64,000 nucleotides of DNA from Trema orientale (GCA_002914845.1 JXTC01000070.1:344961-408960); one strand, 5' to 3'. Counted from the first letter of the stretch, positions 12,332 through 23,231 are shown. Notes: generated by a model not told the origin, from the letters alone. Numbers and translations: made by a program.

Positions 12332-12955
12332 TCACATATCACTGGTTGGAGGGGAAGGCGGCGGCGGTGGCATTGGTGGAAGCGGCGGCTTTGGTGGAAG
12401 AGGTGGCTTTGGAGGGAAAGGCGGCTTTGGAGGGAACGGTGGCTTGGGTGGAAGTGGAGGCAGTGGAGGGAGTGGCGGCTTAGGTGGTAGTGGAGGAAAA
12501 GGTGGAAATGGCCATGGAGGCGGTGGCTGAGCATAGCCACACAAGCCAAATATGCAAGGAACTCCAAAAGGGCACCTGTTTCCACATCTACCACAGTTTA
12601 AAGGACTCAAATTCGTATTCCTGCATAGTCCAGTGCAACATTGCCATGTGAAAGGGCATCTAATTCCACACAACCCGCAGTTGTAAACGTCGGAAGTGAC
12701 ATCGACACAAACATTTTTACAGCATCTTCTTCTTGGTGGCCATTCTCCTTGGTTGCATATCCATGGCCGTTTCCAGCAACCGGGGTCTCGAGGTTTATTT
12801 GTTTTCTTTAGCCATGGCGATGAGGGTGAGCCAGCCATGGTGTCATTTGGTTGCAACCCATTATAAGCTGGTGGCTTTGAATCTCCTTCTACTGATATCA
12901 CAAACAATAGGAGTTGAAGTAGTAATGAGATGGTAATTTGGGCATTGGCTAGCAT
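12332..12955 (-). CDS. STIG1-like cysteine-rich secreted protein with proline-rich tail
   Basis: A single exon of 207 residues. The ATG at 12955 gives a clean signal peptide (MLANAQITISLLLQLLLFVI, then SVEG); the frame extends further upstream only by a GTG, so 12955 is chosen, and the TATA box at 12995-13006 agrees. After a linker comes a Cys-rich STIG1 domain at about residues 65-140 with RRRCCKNVCVDV, NCGLCGIRCPFTWQCCTGLC and NCGRCGNRCPFGVPC. The last 60 or so residues are almost pure PPKPPLPP/PPKPPFPP repeats ending in PPTSDM. STIG1 proteins are small apoplastic peptides acting in stigma exudate and pollen-tube growth by binding receptors or lipids. A cell-wall-type proline-rich extension is not the usual layout (typical length 130-160). 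The tail could anchor the protein in the wall; that is inference. Confidence 0.8.
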   Translation of the reverse strand: MLANAQITISLLLQLLLFVISVEGDSKPPAYNGLQPNDTMAGSPSSPWLKKTNKPRDPGCWKRPWICNQGEWPPRRRCCKNVCVDVTSDVYNCGLCGIRCPFTWQCCTGLCRNTNLSPLNCGRCGNRCPFGVPCIFGLCGYAQPPPPWPFPPFPPLPPKPPLPPLPPLPPKPPFPPKPPFPPKPPLPPKPPLPPMPPPPPSPPTSDM

Positions 12956-12994
12956 CTTTCTAAGATGCACAAGGAGTCTCAAAGGCACTTTCCA

Positions 12995-13006
12995 TAATAT
13001 ATATAG
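12995..13006 (-). promoter_or_regulatory. TATA box of the STIG1-like gene
   Basis: The minus strand reads CTATATATATTA, 40-51 bp before the chosen start codon. This leaves a very short 5' UTR and argues against using the upstream GTG as a start. Confidence 0.5.
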
Positions 13007-13239
13007 AGGTGACTAGGAGTTCATTTAGATTTGATGTGTAGTTCATGCTTTTCTTACGTGGGTTACTATAAGGACTCGTGTTGTGGAAGGTAAAGATGGT
13101 GTTTTAGTAACTTCTAATTACGTGAAGGGGAGGGGTTGTTATTGTGCTTTGAGGGCCTTTTCGCTTTACTAAATCATAAGTGATTATATGTGATTAATAG
13201 CGTGATCAAGAAATGGTAAGCTTATTTTTAGTACAATTT

Positions 13240-13830
13240 TGTCTTGGCCTCAAATGTTGGACCTAAACTTCATCATCCTGCATCTACAGTGGTGAGAAAC
13301 TTTTCACCGTATTATGGTCCAAAAAGGGGAGTAGAGAACATTCTACATGATCAATGAGATTTGAGACCATAATAAAGTAAAGAGAGTGCTGAAAAATCAA
13401 CCACATCACATGGTTCGGCAAGTTTTGCTAAACTCTCTTAGCTATGGATTGAAACTAGCAAGCATGAATCTGGGGGGTTATGAATCAATTCATAACAGAG
13501 AGCACAGATGGGGAAACCATTAATTGTGTGTTGGGTTATGAATCAATTCATTTCATGCCTTAAAACAGATGGCAGGGATGGGAAAACCATTGACTTAGTA
13601 TCAATACAGAAACCATAAACTTAATACCAATTTTGGGGGGCTATGAATCAACTCATAACCTAACATATGGCAGAAATGACGAAATCATTAACTTGACAAT
13701 ATGGAAAACATAAAATTAATACCAATTTTCGGGGGTAATGAATCAATCCATAATTCTGAGAAGATGACAGAAAATGAAAATAATAAACTTGGATACTAAT
13801 TCTAAAACGCTAGACAAATATTTCAATGAG
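13240..13830. repeat. Degenerate tandem repeat of about 65-100 bp, four copies
   Basis: A unit beginning GGGTTATGAATCAATTCAT and containing AGATGG/GGCAG and AAACCATTAACTTAATACC recurs at about 13476, 13533, 13635 and 13733 with decay. The left flank (CACATGGTTCGGCAAGTTTTG, split around 13408-13430) resembles the ends of plant LTR elements, so the block may be a retroelement remnant. No coding frame. Confidence 0.4.
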
Positions 13831-13950
13831 AAATTTTTATGATGAAAAATAAGACTCACTCTTTAATGTTTTCAAAACTAACCATAATTGTCACATCACA
13901 TGTGCAAAATTATTTGGATACCTTATTTCTTCAACAAATTTCAAACTACA

Positions 13951-13976
13951 CCGATCCCGATCCCGATCCCGATCCA
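13951..13976. repeat. GATCCC microsatellite
   Basis: Four consecutive units of CGATCC/GATCCC, at the edge of the TCGA-rich island that follows. Confidence 0.8.
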
Positions 13977-13989
13977 AGCCGCGGCGTCT

Positions 13990-14220
13990 CCGCTCGACTA
14001 GGGTCGAAAAATTTCGACCGTGGTTCGAACTTGTTCGGCCACCTCTCCCGGTTGTTCCAATTATTTTTCAACCAATGGCCGAAAAATTTCAACCCCGATA
14101 GAACATTTTCAACTGGGATCGAAGACACTGGTCGAAATTTTCGATCAGCACTCGACTGACATTCGACCGTAGTCGAAATATTTCAATCCTAGTCGAACAT
14201 AATCGGCTGTCCTCCCGGTG
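13990..14220. repeat. GC-richer island of repeated TCGAAA/TTTCGA motifs
   Basis: The 18-bp near-palindrome GGTCGAAAAATTTCGACC lies at 14002-14019, and GTCGAAATTTTCGATC at 14131-14146. Many further TCGAAC, TCGACT and TCGAAG words are packed into about 230 bp, against an AT-rich background. Long open frames on both strands here come from this repetitiveness and have no recognisable protein features. Confidence 0.5.
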
Positions 14221-14958
14221 CCGCCTCTATCATTTTTTATTTTTTTGACTTGGTCGAAAATTTCATGAGTAATTTTGAAACTCCAAAATATTCATTAAAT
14301 GACATGGCAATAAAAATCTTACTTTTATAATAATTTAGAAGTTATCCCTTTTTCCATCACATGTATTAAAAGATGGTCAAAATTGATAATCTCCATATTT
14401 CAATCTTACCATAAGGAAATGTCTGACCTAGCAACTGTCAAACTACAAAATCCATTGTAATGCCTGATCGCATAACGCAATCAAGCAAAAAAGCAGCGTT
14501 ACGAAGGTAGAACTGCACAAGTTATATTGGCTTTCAAATTTTCTAACTCAAATTATAAATAAGGAAATACTATTTGAGTATTTGTTCTTCAATATGTTAA
14601 CACTCGTTCAACGATGTAGGCACTGGGCATCATATATCACAATTCAACATATCAGAAATCCTTCAAGTGTAGTAAAGGTTGCAAATCAAAGTTTCCAAAC
14701 AAGAATTGTTTCACAAATGCATAACACAAAATTCTGAAACTTTATATGACCTTTACGTAATAACTGAGACCCAGCAAAAGTCACTAGCAATATGAGAACA
14801 AAATGAAAACCTTTCTTCAAAATAAACCATCTAGTACATCAAAACAAGAGGTGCTGAATTCATTCATTGCTTTCAAAAGGTTCATGTTTATTTCCAAACA
14901 TAAGCATTTGAAGAAACCAAACTAAAACTCTTCGAGAAAAATAGAGTCTATGTTTAAG

Positions 14959-15168
14959 TCAACTTTCAGGATTCTCAGCAGCAGTTTCCTTCTTGTAACG
15001 CTGCCTAAACTTGGCAATCTGCCCGATGTTCTCAGTCATTTGGCGTTTCGCCTTCAAGTGGTAGACTTTACCAACATGGTGTATTTTGGTCATAGAAATG
15101 TGCAGCAATCTGCCACTCTGCGTTACATAGGATATCCATTGCATCTGAGGATGTAACCCTTTCCTCAT
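14959..15168 (-). CDS. Ribosomal protein L31-like, probably mitochondrial
   Basis: A single coding exon of 69 residues starting MRKGLHPQMQWISYVTQSGR and containing HHVGKVYHLKAKRQMTENIG. It is short and basic, as expected for an organelle ribosomal protein; I recall near-identical Arabidopsis proteins annotated as ribosomal protein L31. The ATG at 15168 lies 12 bp after an acceptor (TTTGTAG/ATTTAAGG), so the 5' UTR is spliced. The donor is at 16083/16082 (ATCACT/GTAAGC), giving a 902-bp intron, with the first exon in the purine-rich stretch up to about 16140. The upstream in-frame ATG at 15189 lies inside the intron and is rejected. The assignment to the bL31 family is moderate: the KGLHP start fits, but the usual bacterial CxxC zinc pairs are absent. 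Confidence 0.65.
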   Translation of the reverse strand: MRKGLHPQMQWISYVTQSGRLLHISMTKIHHVGKVYHLKAKRQMTENIGQIAKFRQRYKKETAAENPES

Positions 15169-15281
15169 TGTCCTTAAATCTACAAACATAACATTTTGTA
15201 AATAACAAGCAGTTCATAAATAATTCTTTCTCCTAATAATCAATAACCAGAAGTAAATAAATGCGGAAAACCAGGCATTCT

Positions 15282-15721
15282 GGGAATTTTATCGAACGTC
15301 TCTAATCGATAATCTTCAACCCCACCTCCCAAAAAAAAATGGAACTTTCACTTGGGAAATCAAACACCTATTACTGCACCTTCTAAAAAAAAAAAGAGAC
15401 ACGGACCAGGAACGCATTCTCAAGTTAAACACAAGCAACTGCATTTGGGAATATAGTTGAATATCTTGTACTCCAATCACTTCGCCCCAGAAAAAAATAA
15501 AAATAATAATAATAATAATCACTTGGGAATTTTATCGAACAACAATTAGTGCACTTTCTTCACCACGAAAAATAAATAAAAGAACAAGCACACAAGCCCA
15601 GGATCGCATTCTAACAGAACACTCGATCTTTTCATCTGGGAATTTTATCGAACACCTATACTCCAATATCTTCAACAACAAAATATAAAACTAAAAAGTT
15701 CACTTGGGAATTTTATCGAAC
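15282..15721. repeat. Intronic repeat with 16-bp core GGGAATTTTATCGAAC
   Basis: The core occurs exactly at 15282, 15525, 15638 and 15706, with weaker versions near 15355 and 15447. Most copies sit in a longer unit, CACTTGGGAATTTTATCGAA, followed by CACCTAT..ACTCCAATATCTTCAAC or GCACTTCCTTCACC. The block lies wholly inside the L31-like gene's 5' UTR intron and looks like decayed tandem duplication of an intron segment. Confidence 0.75.
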
Positions 15722-16274
15722 ACCTATATTGCACTTCCTTCACCGAAAAGAACACATACAAACCCAGGGAAGCATTGCAGCAAAATTCAATAATATATTC
15801 CCAGGTGTAAGTTTCATCTCTAATACGAACCTGAAATGTTGACCAAAAAAATATTGAAAGGAGAAACTTTCAGGTCGCCAACGTAGAAATCTAATGATTC
15901 TTTAAGCTTTTCTTCTCCAAAACAGAGAAAAGAAAGGGCCCAACTCAACGAAATCTAAAGAGCATTCATTTTTTTGAACTTTTTTTTTCTTCGAATGAAA
16001 AATGTTTATTCAGTAAAACCCAGATAAATACATATCGAAGAAAAAGAAACAGGAAAACTTTTAAGGGAAGAGAGAAGCTTACAGTGATAATTGAAGCCAA
16101 TCGAAGAAGAAGAAGAAGAAGACCGAGCTTTCCCACGCTCTCTCAGGACAGACCGAGTTTGCCAAACAGCTTTTTTGAGCCTTGGAATTCTAGTTTCCTT
16201 TTTTTCTTTTCTTTTTCTTTTTTTCTTTTTCTTTTCCAAATTATATTTGGCCCTGCCAAAAAATAAATAATACC

Positions 16275-16583
16275 CTACTTACCATCTTTTTGTAATTTTA
16301 ATCATGTATTTTGATCTAATAATATTATAACTTTATATTTAAAATTTTTACAAATATCTACTTTTCGTATTCAAGTTGACCTGAAAATTTTGCACTAAAT
16401 ACAAAATTTGAATTAAGAATATCTTATTTCTGCTAACATACAATTATAATCTAGTGAAAATAACTTAACCAAATTTGTATATAGAAAGTAAAAATCTGTA
16501 GATATTTCTAATGTGGAGCCGTGCAGGTATAATTTTGAAAAGCTAAAAAATATGATTAAAATTGCATAAATATCTCATTTGAA
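16275..16583. mobile_element. MITE-like element with imperfect inverted ends
   Basis: TGTAATTTTAATCATGTATTTT near the left is matched in reverse complement near the right (ATATGATTAAAATTGCATAAAT). The element is about 300 bp, AT-rich and non-coding. Ends and target duplication could not be fixed. Confidence 0.35.
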
Positions 16584-16942
16584 AAGATTGGTATGTAAAA
16601 AAAATATATACATATACAATGGAGGAAAAAAAATCTAAAATTTCGTAGTGGTAATAGTATGCCAAAAAAAATGTTAAATGCAAAAAAAAAACCATATTTA
16701 TAAAGTTTTCATTTTAAAACTTTCTTTTACAAATATAAAATACATAAATAAAGTCATAATTATGAAATTGATATTCCTTACTTATCTATGCTTTAATTCT
16801 AATTATTTAAGAAATAAAGTTTGATAGAAAAAAAAAAAGCACTAGTATTTACCTAAAATTGTCCAATGCACTTCGAAACACCAAAAAGAAAAAATAATAA
16901 AGACTGAAACACCAAAACGAAAAAAAATAATAATAAAGACTG

Positions 16943-19900
16943 TAATATGAAAAATATAATAAAGAATAAATACCATAAGAAAAATAGCCAAAGAGAAACA
17001 ATAGAAATATAACATACTATTTTCATATATTTTTACAAGCTACACACTTCTCTATTTATATGCCAATACTTATGAATATGAGGTAAATATAAAGCCATGA
17101 GTTACATGAGTTACAATGAAGTTAATATATGAATTATAACACCATAAAGTAAATGACTTGAATAAGGAGTTTTTTTTTTAATCAAAAGCGAATCTGTTAT
17201 TATTAATTAGTAGAATCTTTTACAATAACAAACTCTATCGGAAGAGGAGATTCTTCCAACCAAATAAGCTCATCTCTTACTCTTAAGGCGAACCTAGCTA
17301 AACCATGTGCAGCTTTGTTAGCTTCACGAAACACATATTTAATTGCGACACTAAGAAAAAAAGAAAATAAGCCAAACACATCCAACAGTAGGTCGCTAAA
17401 CTTAGAATGGCAAAATAAACCATTATTAAGAGTTTGTATTACTGTCAATGCATCTAATTCCAGAAACTGGAGATTTAGACCAACATCCCTAGCCTATAGG
17501 AGATAGAGATCGCTAGGGCTTTTACTTCGGCATTCTTTGCAGATAATGTGCCAGTTACTTTTTTCGCCAATGCTGCCATGACTTCGCCATTTGCATTGCG
17601 AATAATAGTACCAGCACCCACTAAATGTGACTGAGCATTGATGGTTGTATCCACATTCATCTTGAAGCAGCCATTTGAGGGGAGTTAAACATGGCTTTAA
17701 GAGGGGTGTTATCTAACTCAATATTCATATATATAGGTTATGGAATACCAAAGGTGGCATCCACCATTTATTGGTTTTATAACACTTCTCCTATGATGCC
17801 ACCACACACAAATATGCATTATGAAAAACCTTACTAGGAAAAACTCTTTGGGAAAAAAACTTAGTGAAGGGAAAGAGAGTACAGTATTCTTATATTTGAT
17901 ATTCTCTTTAAAATTGCCTCATTAAAAATCTTGATTGGGAAAACTCAATACGATAAAACCTCAATCAAGATAAAAAAAAGTACAGTCTGCAATACATTAT
18001 ATAATTAATTCTCCCTCAAATAGGTATACCAACTCAAATAATTCAAAAAAGATCTTTAAGTTACCGCATTCTAATCTTGTAAATCAACTTCTCAAATATT
18101 ATTATAGGAAGTGACTTCATTAGTAAATCTGCTAAGTTATCATTTGAACAAATTTGCACCACATCTACTTCACTCTTCTTTTGGAATTCATGTGTAAAAA
18201 AAAAAATTTCAGTGAGATGTGCTTAGTTCTGTCACTTTTGATATAACCTTCTCTTATTTGGGCAATACAGGCTGCATTATCTTCGAATAAATTTGTTAGA
18301 TTTTCATTAATTGTAGGCAGCCCACATGAAATTTGGATATGTTATACTAGTGATCTCAACCATACACATTATTTACTTACTTTATGAAGTACGATGATTT
18401 TTGCATGATTCGAGGAAGTAGCTGTAATAGTTTGCTTTGTTGAACGCCAAGATATAGTTGTACCACCATATGTGAATAAATACCCTGTTTGTGATCTTGC
18501 TTTATGTGGATCAGATAGGTAACTAGTATCTGCATAATTAATTAGTTCCGACTTTGCTTGTTTTGAATAAAACAAACCTTTATCAGTTGTACCACGAAGA
18601 TAACGAAATATTTGTTTGATCCCATTTTAATGTCTACGTGTTAGAGAAGAACTATATCTTGCTAATAGATTAACTGAAAATGCTATATTTGGTTGTGTAC
18701 AATTAGCGAGATACATTAATAACCCAATTGCACTTAGATGTGGTAGTTTCAGACCAAGATTTTCTTCATTATTTTCTTGCGGATGAAAAGGGTCTTTCTC
18801 AACATTAAGAGATAGTACAACCATCGGAGTACTTATTGGATAAGTTTTATCTATATTGAAACGTTTTAGAATCTTCTCTATGTAAGATGATTGATGTACA
18901 AAAATTCCTTCTAATAAATGCTCAATTTGTAAGCTAAGATAAAATTTTATCTTTAAGGATTGTATGTGTTATTATACGGTCTGCTAGACATAGATCCACT
19001 CTATCAATTTTTACGCCAAGTGATTGAATAGATAAGTCCATATTTTTTCATGGAAATAAAGAAAAGATATAAGAAAAATAAGATAATATAAATAAGATAA
19101 TAGATGAATGTATTTCTTTTAAAATTAAGTACATACTGAAAATACCATACTAAAATTAAAAATCACAAACCATAATGCAAATCATACTAGAATTTAAAAA
19201 ACTACATACTGTAACTTTCAACACACTCAAACAACACATAATACACACTTAAAACTCCTAGAAATAACTTAGTGCAATATCACATGGTCTTCTTGTTTCT
19301 GTCAGTAAGGTTATCATGATTCTCAAAGTAGTCCTCTATACCAAAGTTATTGAAATCCATAAAATAATTAGGATCCATAGGTTCTTCAAGATCCATAGTT
19401 TCATTAAGATCCATAAAATTTGTTTCTATAGTTTTTCCTTTTCCTTTCGATGAGGCCCGATAGAGATCAACAAGATGCTTTGGTGTATGACATGTACGAG
19501 ACCAATGTCCTCTCATTCCACATCTAAAACACATGTTTTCTTTGTTCTTGGAAGCTTTGGCATTGGAGCCATGCCCTTTCTCTTGCTTTTCCTCTACATA
19601 GTTTTTCTTAGAATTTGGAGAGTTCCCATTATGACCACCATGATGCCAAGTATTATTATGACCACGTCATCGGCCACGACCACGACTATGACTACGACCA
19701 TGATTTTGACCACAATTATGATCACGTCCATTAAAAGATATTGCATTCACTTCAGAGAATGATTTAGTTCCATCCACTTCAGGAAATAGCTTAAAACTGA
19801 CAGCATTCACATCTGGGAATAGAGTTGAACCGATTGGACGTGACTGGTAGTTTTTCATTAGTAATTCATTATTTTGCTCTGCCACTAGAAGACAAGATAT

Positions 19901-21302
19901 CAATTTTGAATATTTTTTGAAACCTCGTTCTCTGTATTATTGCTGCAGGAGCATATTTGAGGCATGAAAGGTTGAAAAAAAATTTTCTAACATGTCTTCA
20001 TCAGTAATCTTCTCCTCACAGAATTTCAATTAAAAGCTAATTTTAAATATTGCAGAGTTATATTCACTAACAGTTTTAAAATCTTGCAAGCACAAGTGCA
20101 TCCAATCATAGCGAGCTTTTAGGAGTATTACAGTCTTTTGGTAGTCATATCTTTCCTTTAAATTTAGCCAAAGGATTAGTGGATTAGTTACCGTAAGGTA
20201 TTCAGATTTCAATCCTTCATGAAGATGACGTTGAAGGAATATCATCGCTTTTGCGCGATCCTATTCGGATGTTTCATTCCTTTCTTTGATCGTTTCTCCA
20301 AGGTTCATAGCATCAAGAATCCATGCTAAATAATGTTTTCACACAGTACCAAGAGCTACAAACTCTAGTTTTGCCAAGTTTTCCATAATATAAGCTATTA
20401 TAAGAAGTAATAAGACAAATTAAGATAACAAATATAAAATAAAATTGATTACTTTGTACATGAGAAACAAACAGATAAAAATTAATAAATAAAAATTATA
20501 ACTTATAATCTTATCATGTAGATCACATAAAAATATAGAAATACATATAATTGTTGTAATAGTAAGCTAACGTTAAATTAAGAAAAAGAAACATAAATTT
20601 AAATATGAAATTTATTACTGACCATTCTATGTAAATCTATTATTCATAAGTTATACAATTTTATACTAGTTATTATAAGCTATTGTAGTCATAAAAATAC
20701 ATATAAATTATACTAATATTATGATCTTAAAATTAAAAACACGTGCAATATATGATTGATAACTATATAAAAGATAAATATATATAATAGCTATCTAGAG
20801 AAAATTTATGTTCCAACATAAGAATTATAAAAATTATCATATTAAGATTGTAAATAACAACTTTGTTAAAACCATGATCCAGCCATGATCCAACAAGTAA
20901 TAATAACTTATCTTCTGAAAAATTTACCTCACATAAAGAAAACAATTGTAAGAGACTAGTCGTGCTGACAACGTAATATGAAAAATATCGTAAAGAACAA
21001 ATACCATAAGAAAAATAGGCAAAAGAGAAATAATAGAAATATAGCATATTATTTTCATATATTTTCACGAGCTACACACTTCTCTATTTATAGGTCAATG
21101 CTCATGAATACGAGGTAAACATAAAGTCATGAGTTACATATGTTATAATAAAGTTACTATATGAATTATAACACTATTAAGTAAATGACTTGAATAAGAG
21201 GGTTAAAGATGGCTTCAAGAGGGGTATTATCCAACTCAATATTCATATATATAGGTTATGGAATACTAAAGGTGACATCCACTATTTATTAGTTTTATAA
21301 CA
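16943..21302 (-). mobile_element. Old Copia-type LTR element, broken, with nested LINE fragment
   Basis: Two related LTRs of about 328 bp in the same orientation bound the element: 20974-21302 (5' LTR on the minus strand) and 16943-17784 (3' LTR, lengthened by a LINE insertion at 17166-17686). GACTG flanks both ends (16938-16942 and 21303-21307), as expected for a 5-bp target duplication. Between them, on the minus strand and in the order gag then pol, remain a gag region (about 20350-19280) with a CCHC zinc knuckle, and the end of reverse transcriptase plus Copia-type RNase H (about 19030-18300). Integrase is not seen, so the interior is incomplete and not functional. LTRs differ at roughly one base in nine over the part compared by eye, suggesting an age of several million years. 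Nothing between the LTRs belongs to a host gene. Confidence 0.85.
17166..17686 (-). mobile_element. 5'-truncated LINE end with RNase H domain, inside an LTR
   Basis: The plus strand starts with a T-run just after GGAGTT, so the minus strand ends in a poly-A tail. GGAGTT is repeated at 17681-17686, a short target duplication. The minus strand encodes a plant LINE-type RNase H in two frames: MNVDTTINA, GAGTIIRNANGE and KNAEVKALA (17660-17475), then LDALTVIQTLNNGLF and FREANKAAHGLARFA (about 17460-17203). The frame shift between the halves shows decay. The other LTR lacks this segment, which proves the insertion. It is younger than the host element. Confidence 0.8.
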
Positions 21303-22009
21303 GACTGAAAATTATTAAAGAGAAAATTGAACAAATTTCCATATAATACTAATACAAATAAGAGCAAACTTAATTAAAACATAAGGACACATAGATGCTA
21401 AATCTTGGATGACTTAGTTATTATTTACTGAAAGTAAAAACAAGTTTCCAATCAAAGCATTTATCTCAAAAGGTTTCCACCTAAAAAAAAAAGGTAAAAG
21501 CTTCAAATGCTAAAATGAAATGAAAAATTTTCCATTTAATAACTTTTCACAATGAAAATGCAAAATTAACAACTATTATGATTTTAATTTTAAAAAGTAT
21601 TATGATTTTAATTTTAAAAATATAAAAATACGTACCATAAATACGTATTTAATTTGAGTTTGCTTTGTTGTCCTAATTTTATGGATATTTGCAGATTTTA
21701 AATAGTAAGATCTAGGAAAGTCTTGTGGGGAATAAGGAAAGTCTTTTCCATTTTCATTTATTTCTCAGTTTTGATTTTAAGAATTAAATAAATCAAATAG
21801 AGTTAAAATTTAAATTAGTTCTTAAACGGATAAAAATGTCAATTTATATCTTATATAGGATATTGTTACAAGGAAAAAAATTTAGTGGAGCAAAGTAGAA
21901 TTTTTACTATTTTACTTTTACATATGCAATAACAAAATTATAAAAAGTTACGTGTGGGTCATGGACCCCACGTGTCCCCTCCCATGTATATCTATATGAG
22001 CAATATTAT

Positions 22010-22153
22010 GAGTAACACTATTTTTCAACACTGTAAGAAAATTCTGTTACTGAATGATTATAATTAATAAACTGAGTCTCATATTGATATTACTTTTAAG
22101 TATAATTATAATCAACGAATAACAGAATAATACATCTTTTAGTATTACTATAT
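22010..22153. mobile_element. Small MITE-like foldback
   Basis: AGTAACACTATTTTTCAACA near the left is mirrored by AGTATTACT at the right end. Inside, CTGTTACTGAATGATTATAA pairs with TTATAATCAACGAATAACAG. About 144 bp; the ends are uncertain. Confidence 0.4.
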
Positions 22154-22262
22154 ATATGGAACATAATCTAGTAAATTTTTTTTTTAACTTGTTTATAGGT
22201 ATCTTTTTAAGTCATTGGATTATTATCTAATAGCTACTATGATTTGAGTAGTTGAAAATAAT

Positions 22263-22436
22263 AGGGCGCGTCTACAGTAGGGGCGCCCCTACGTAGGGCC
22301 CTGTCTATTCACCGTTGGATGGGAATCTGTATATAAATAGATTCTCCACAGATTCCCGTTATTCCCCACAGATTCTCATCCAACGATAATTAAGGCATGA
22401 CCCTACGTAGGGACGCCCCTACCGTAGCCATCCCCT
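22263..22436. mobile_element. GC-ended MITE, 174 bp
   Basis: The terminal inverted repeats begin AGGGCGCGTCTACAGTAGGG and, on the other strand, AGGGGATGGCTACGGTAGGG; both continue GCG(C/T)CCCTACGTAGGG. Inner arms (CGTTGGATGGGAATCTG and its partner) also pair, so nearly the whole element folds. AATAAT flanks both sides as a possible target duplication. The first 14 bases recur at 9493-9506. No coding capacity. Confidence 0.65.
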
Positions 22437-22523
22437 AATAATAAATATATATTATTTAATGTTGTTTCTCTGTCTATCGTTTACCATAAAAAGACGTGTT
22501 TAATGCTTTAATTAGTGCGTATG

Positions 22524-22979
22524 GGTTTGGTTTAAATTGTTACAACAATATTTACCCATGGATGGTTACAATAGTTTAAGCCGTTAGATCTAACATCCTA
22601 CAGTGGTGATTAGTTTGGTGGTAAGCCAAAAAAATTTAATGCTATTTATTACCATAAAAAAAAATTTAATGAAACCACTACTTTTTTAAGTACCCATCCA
22701 TGGTCACAAAAAAATTGTAACCATTGAGAAGTCTTCCATATATATATATATATATATATATATATGGAAGACTTCTCAATGGTTACAATTTTTTTGTGAC
22801 CATGGATGGGTACTTAAAAAAGTAGTGGTTTCATTAAATTTTTTTTTATGGTAATAAATAGCATTAAATTTTTTTAGCCAACTACCAAACTAATCATCAC
22901 CGTAGGATTTTAGATCTAACGGCTTAAACCATTGTAATCATTCATGGGTAAATATTGTTGTAACCATTTAAACCAAACC
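22524..22979. repeat. Long palindrome, about 215-bp arms around a TA tract
   Basis: The left arm begins GGTTTGGTTTAAATTGTTAC and the right arm ends with its near reverse complement. Arms share CCGTTAGATCTAAC, AATGCTATTTATTACCAT, ACCCATCCATGGTCAC and GAGAAGTCTTCCATAT. The centre is a (TA) run at about 22738-22764. Differences between the arms are few. The structure is either a foldback transposon or two head-to-head MITE copies. A transcript through it would form a long hairpin. Confidence 0.8.
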
Positions 22980-22990
22980 TATATATATAT

Positions 22991-23231
22991 GGGCACCAAT
23001 CCAGTAGGTATTTTTTTTTTACCTATACAGAGGTATCAATTGGGCTAATGAAAAATTTTTTTGCACATTTTTTTATATTAAAAAATAAAAGAGAAAAAAA
23101 GCATTAATGATGCACGTCTTTTCATGCATCCCATTTTAGCCGTTAGATCATTGTTAGATGATGATCCAACGGTTAGAAAAAAAAATACCTACACATAGGT
23201 AAAAAAAAAAAAAACTACCGGATTGGCAACC
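22991..23231. mobile_element. MITE family A, copy 1 (GGGCACCAATC..GATTGGCAACC)
   Basis: About 241 bp with ends GGGCACCAATCCAGTAGGTA and, on the other strand, GGTTGCCAATCCGGTAG. Inside are poly-T/ACCTAT blocks, a TTAATGATGCACGTCTTTTC core and a CCGTTAGATCA motif. It sits between TA repeats, so the target duplication cannot be separated. Further copies are at 35382, 61126, 61347 and 61793. Confidence 0.7.

Noticed and set aside
12290-12490. Trp/Arg-rich frame on the plus strand
   Set aside because: Antisense shadow of the proline-rich tail of the STIG1-like gene.
12956-12988. Eleven-residue N-terminal extension of the STIG1-like protein
   Set aside because: It would start at GTG, sits next to the TATA box, and spoils the signal peptide; the ATG at 12955 is better.
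13839-14159. Overlapping open frames on both strands
   Set aside because: Explained by the GATCCC and TCGAAA repeats; DPDPDP-type peptide is repeat translation.
15169-15189. Upstream ATG adding seven residues to the L31-like protein
   Set aside because: It overlaps the TTTGTAG splice acceptor, so it lies in the intron.
21949-21974. Inverted repeat ACGTGTGGGTC/GACCCCACGTG containing a G-box
   Set aside because: A single short hairpin with no gene start nearby; could be chance or a relic of a mobile element.
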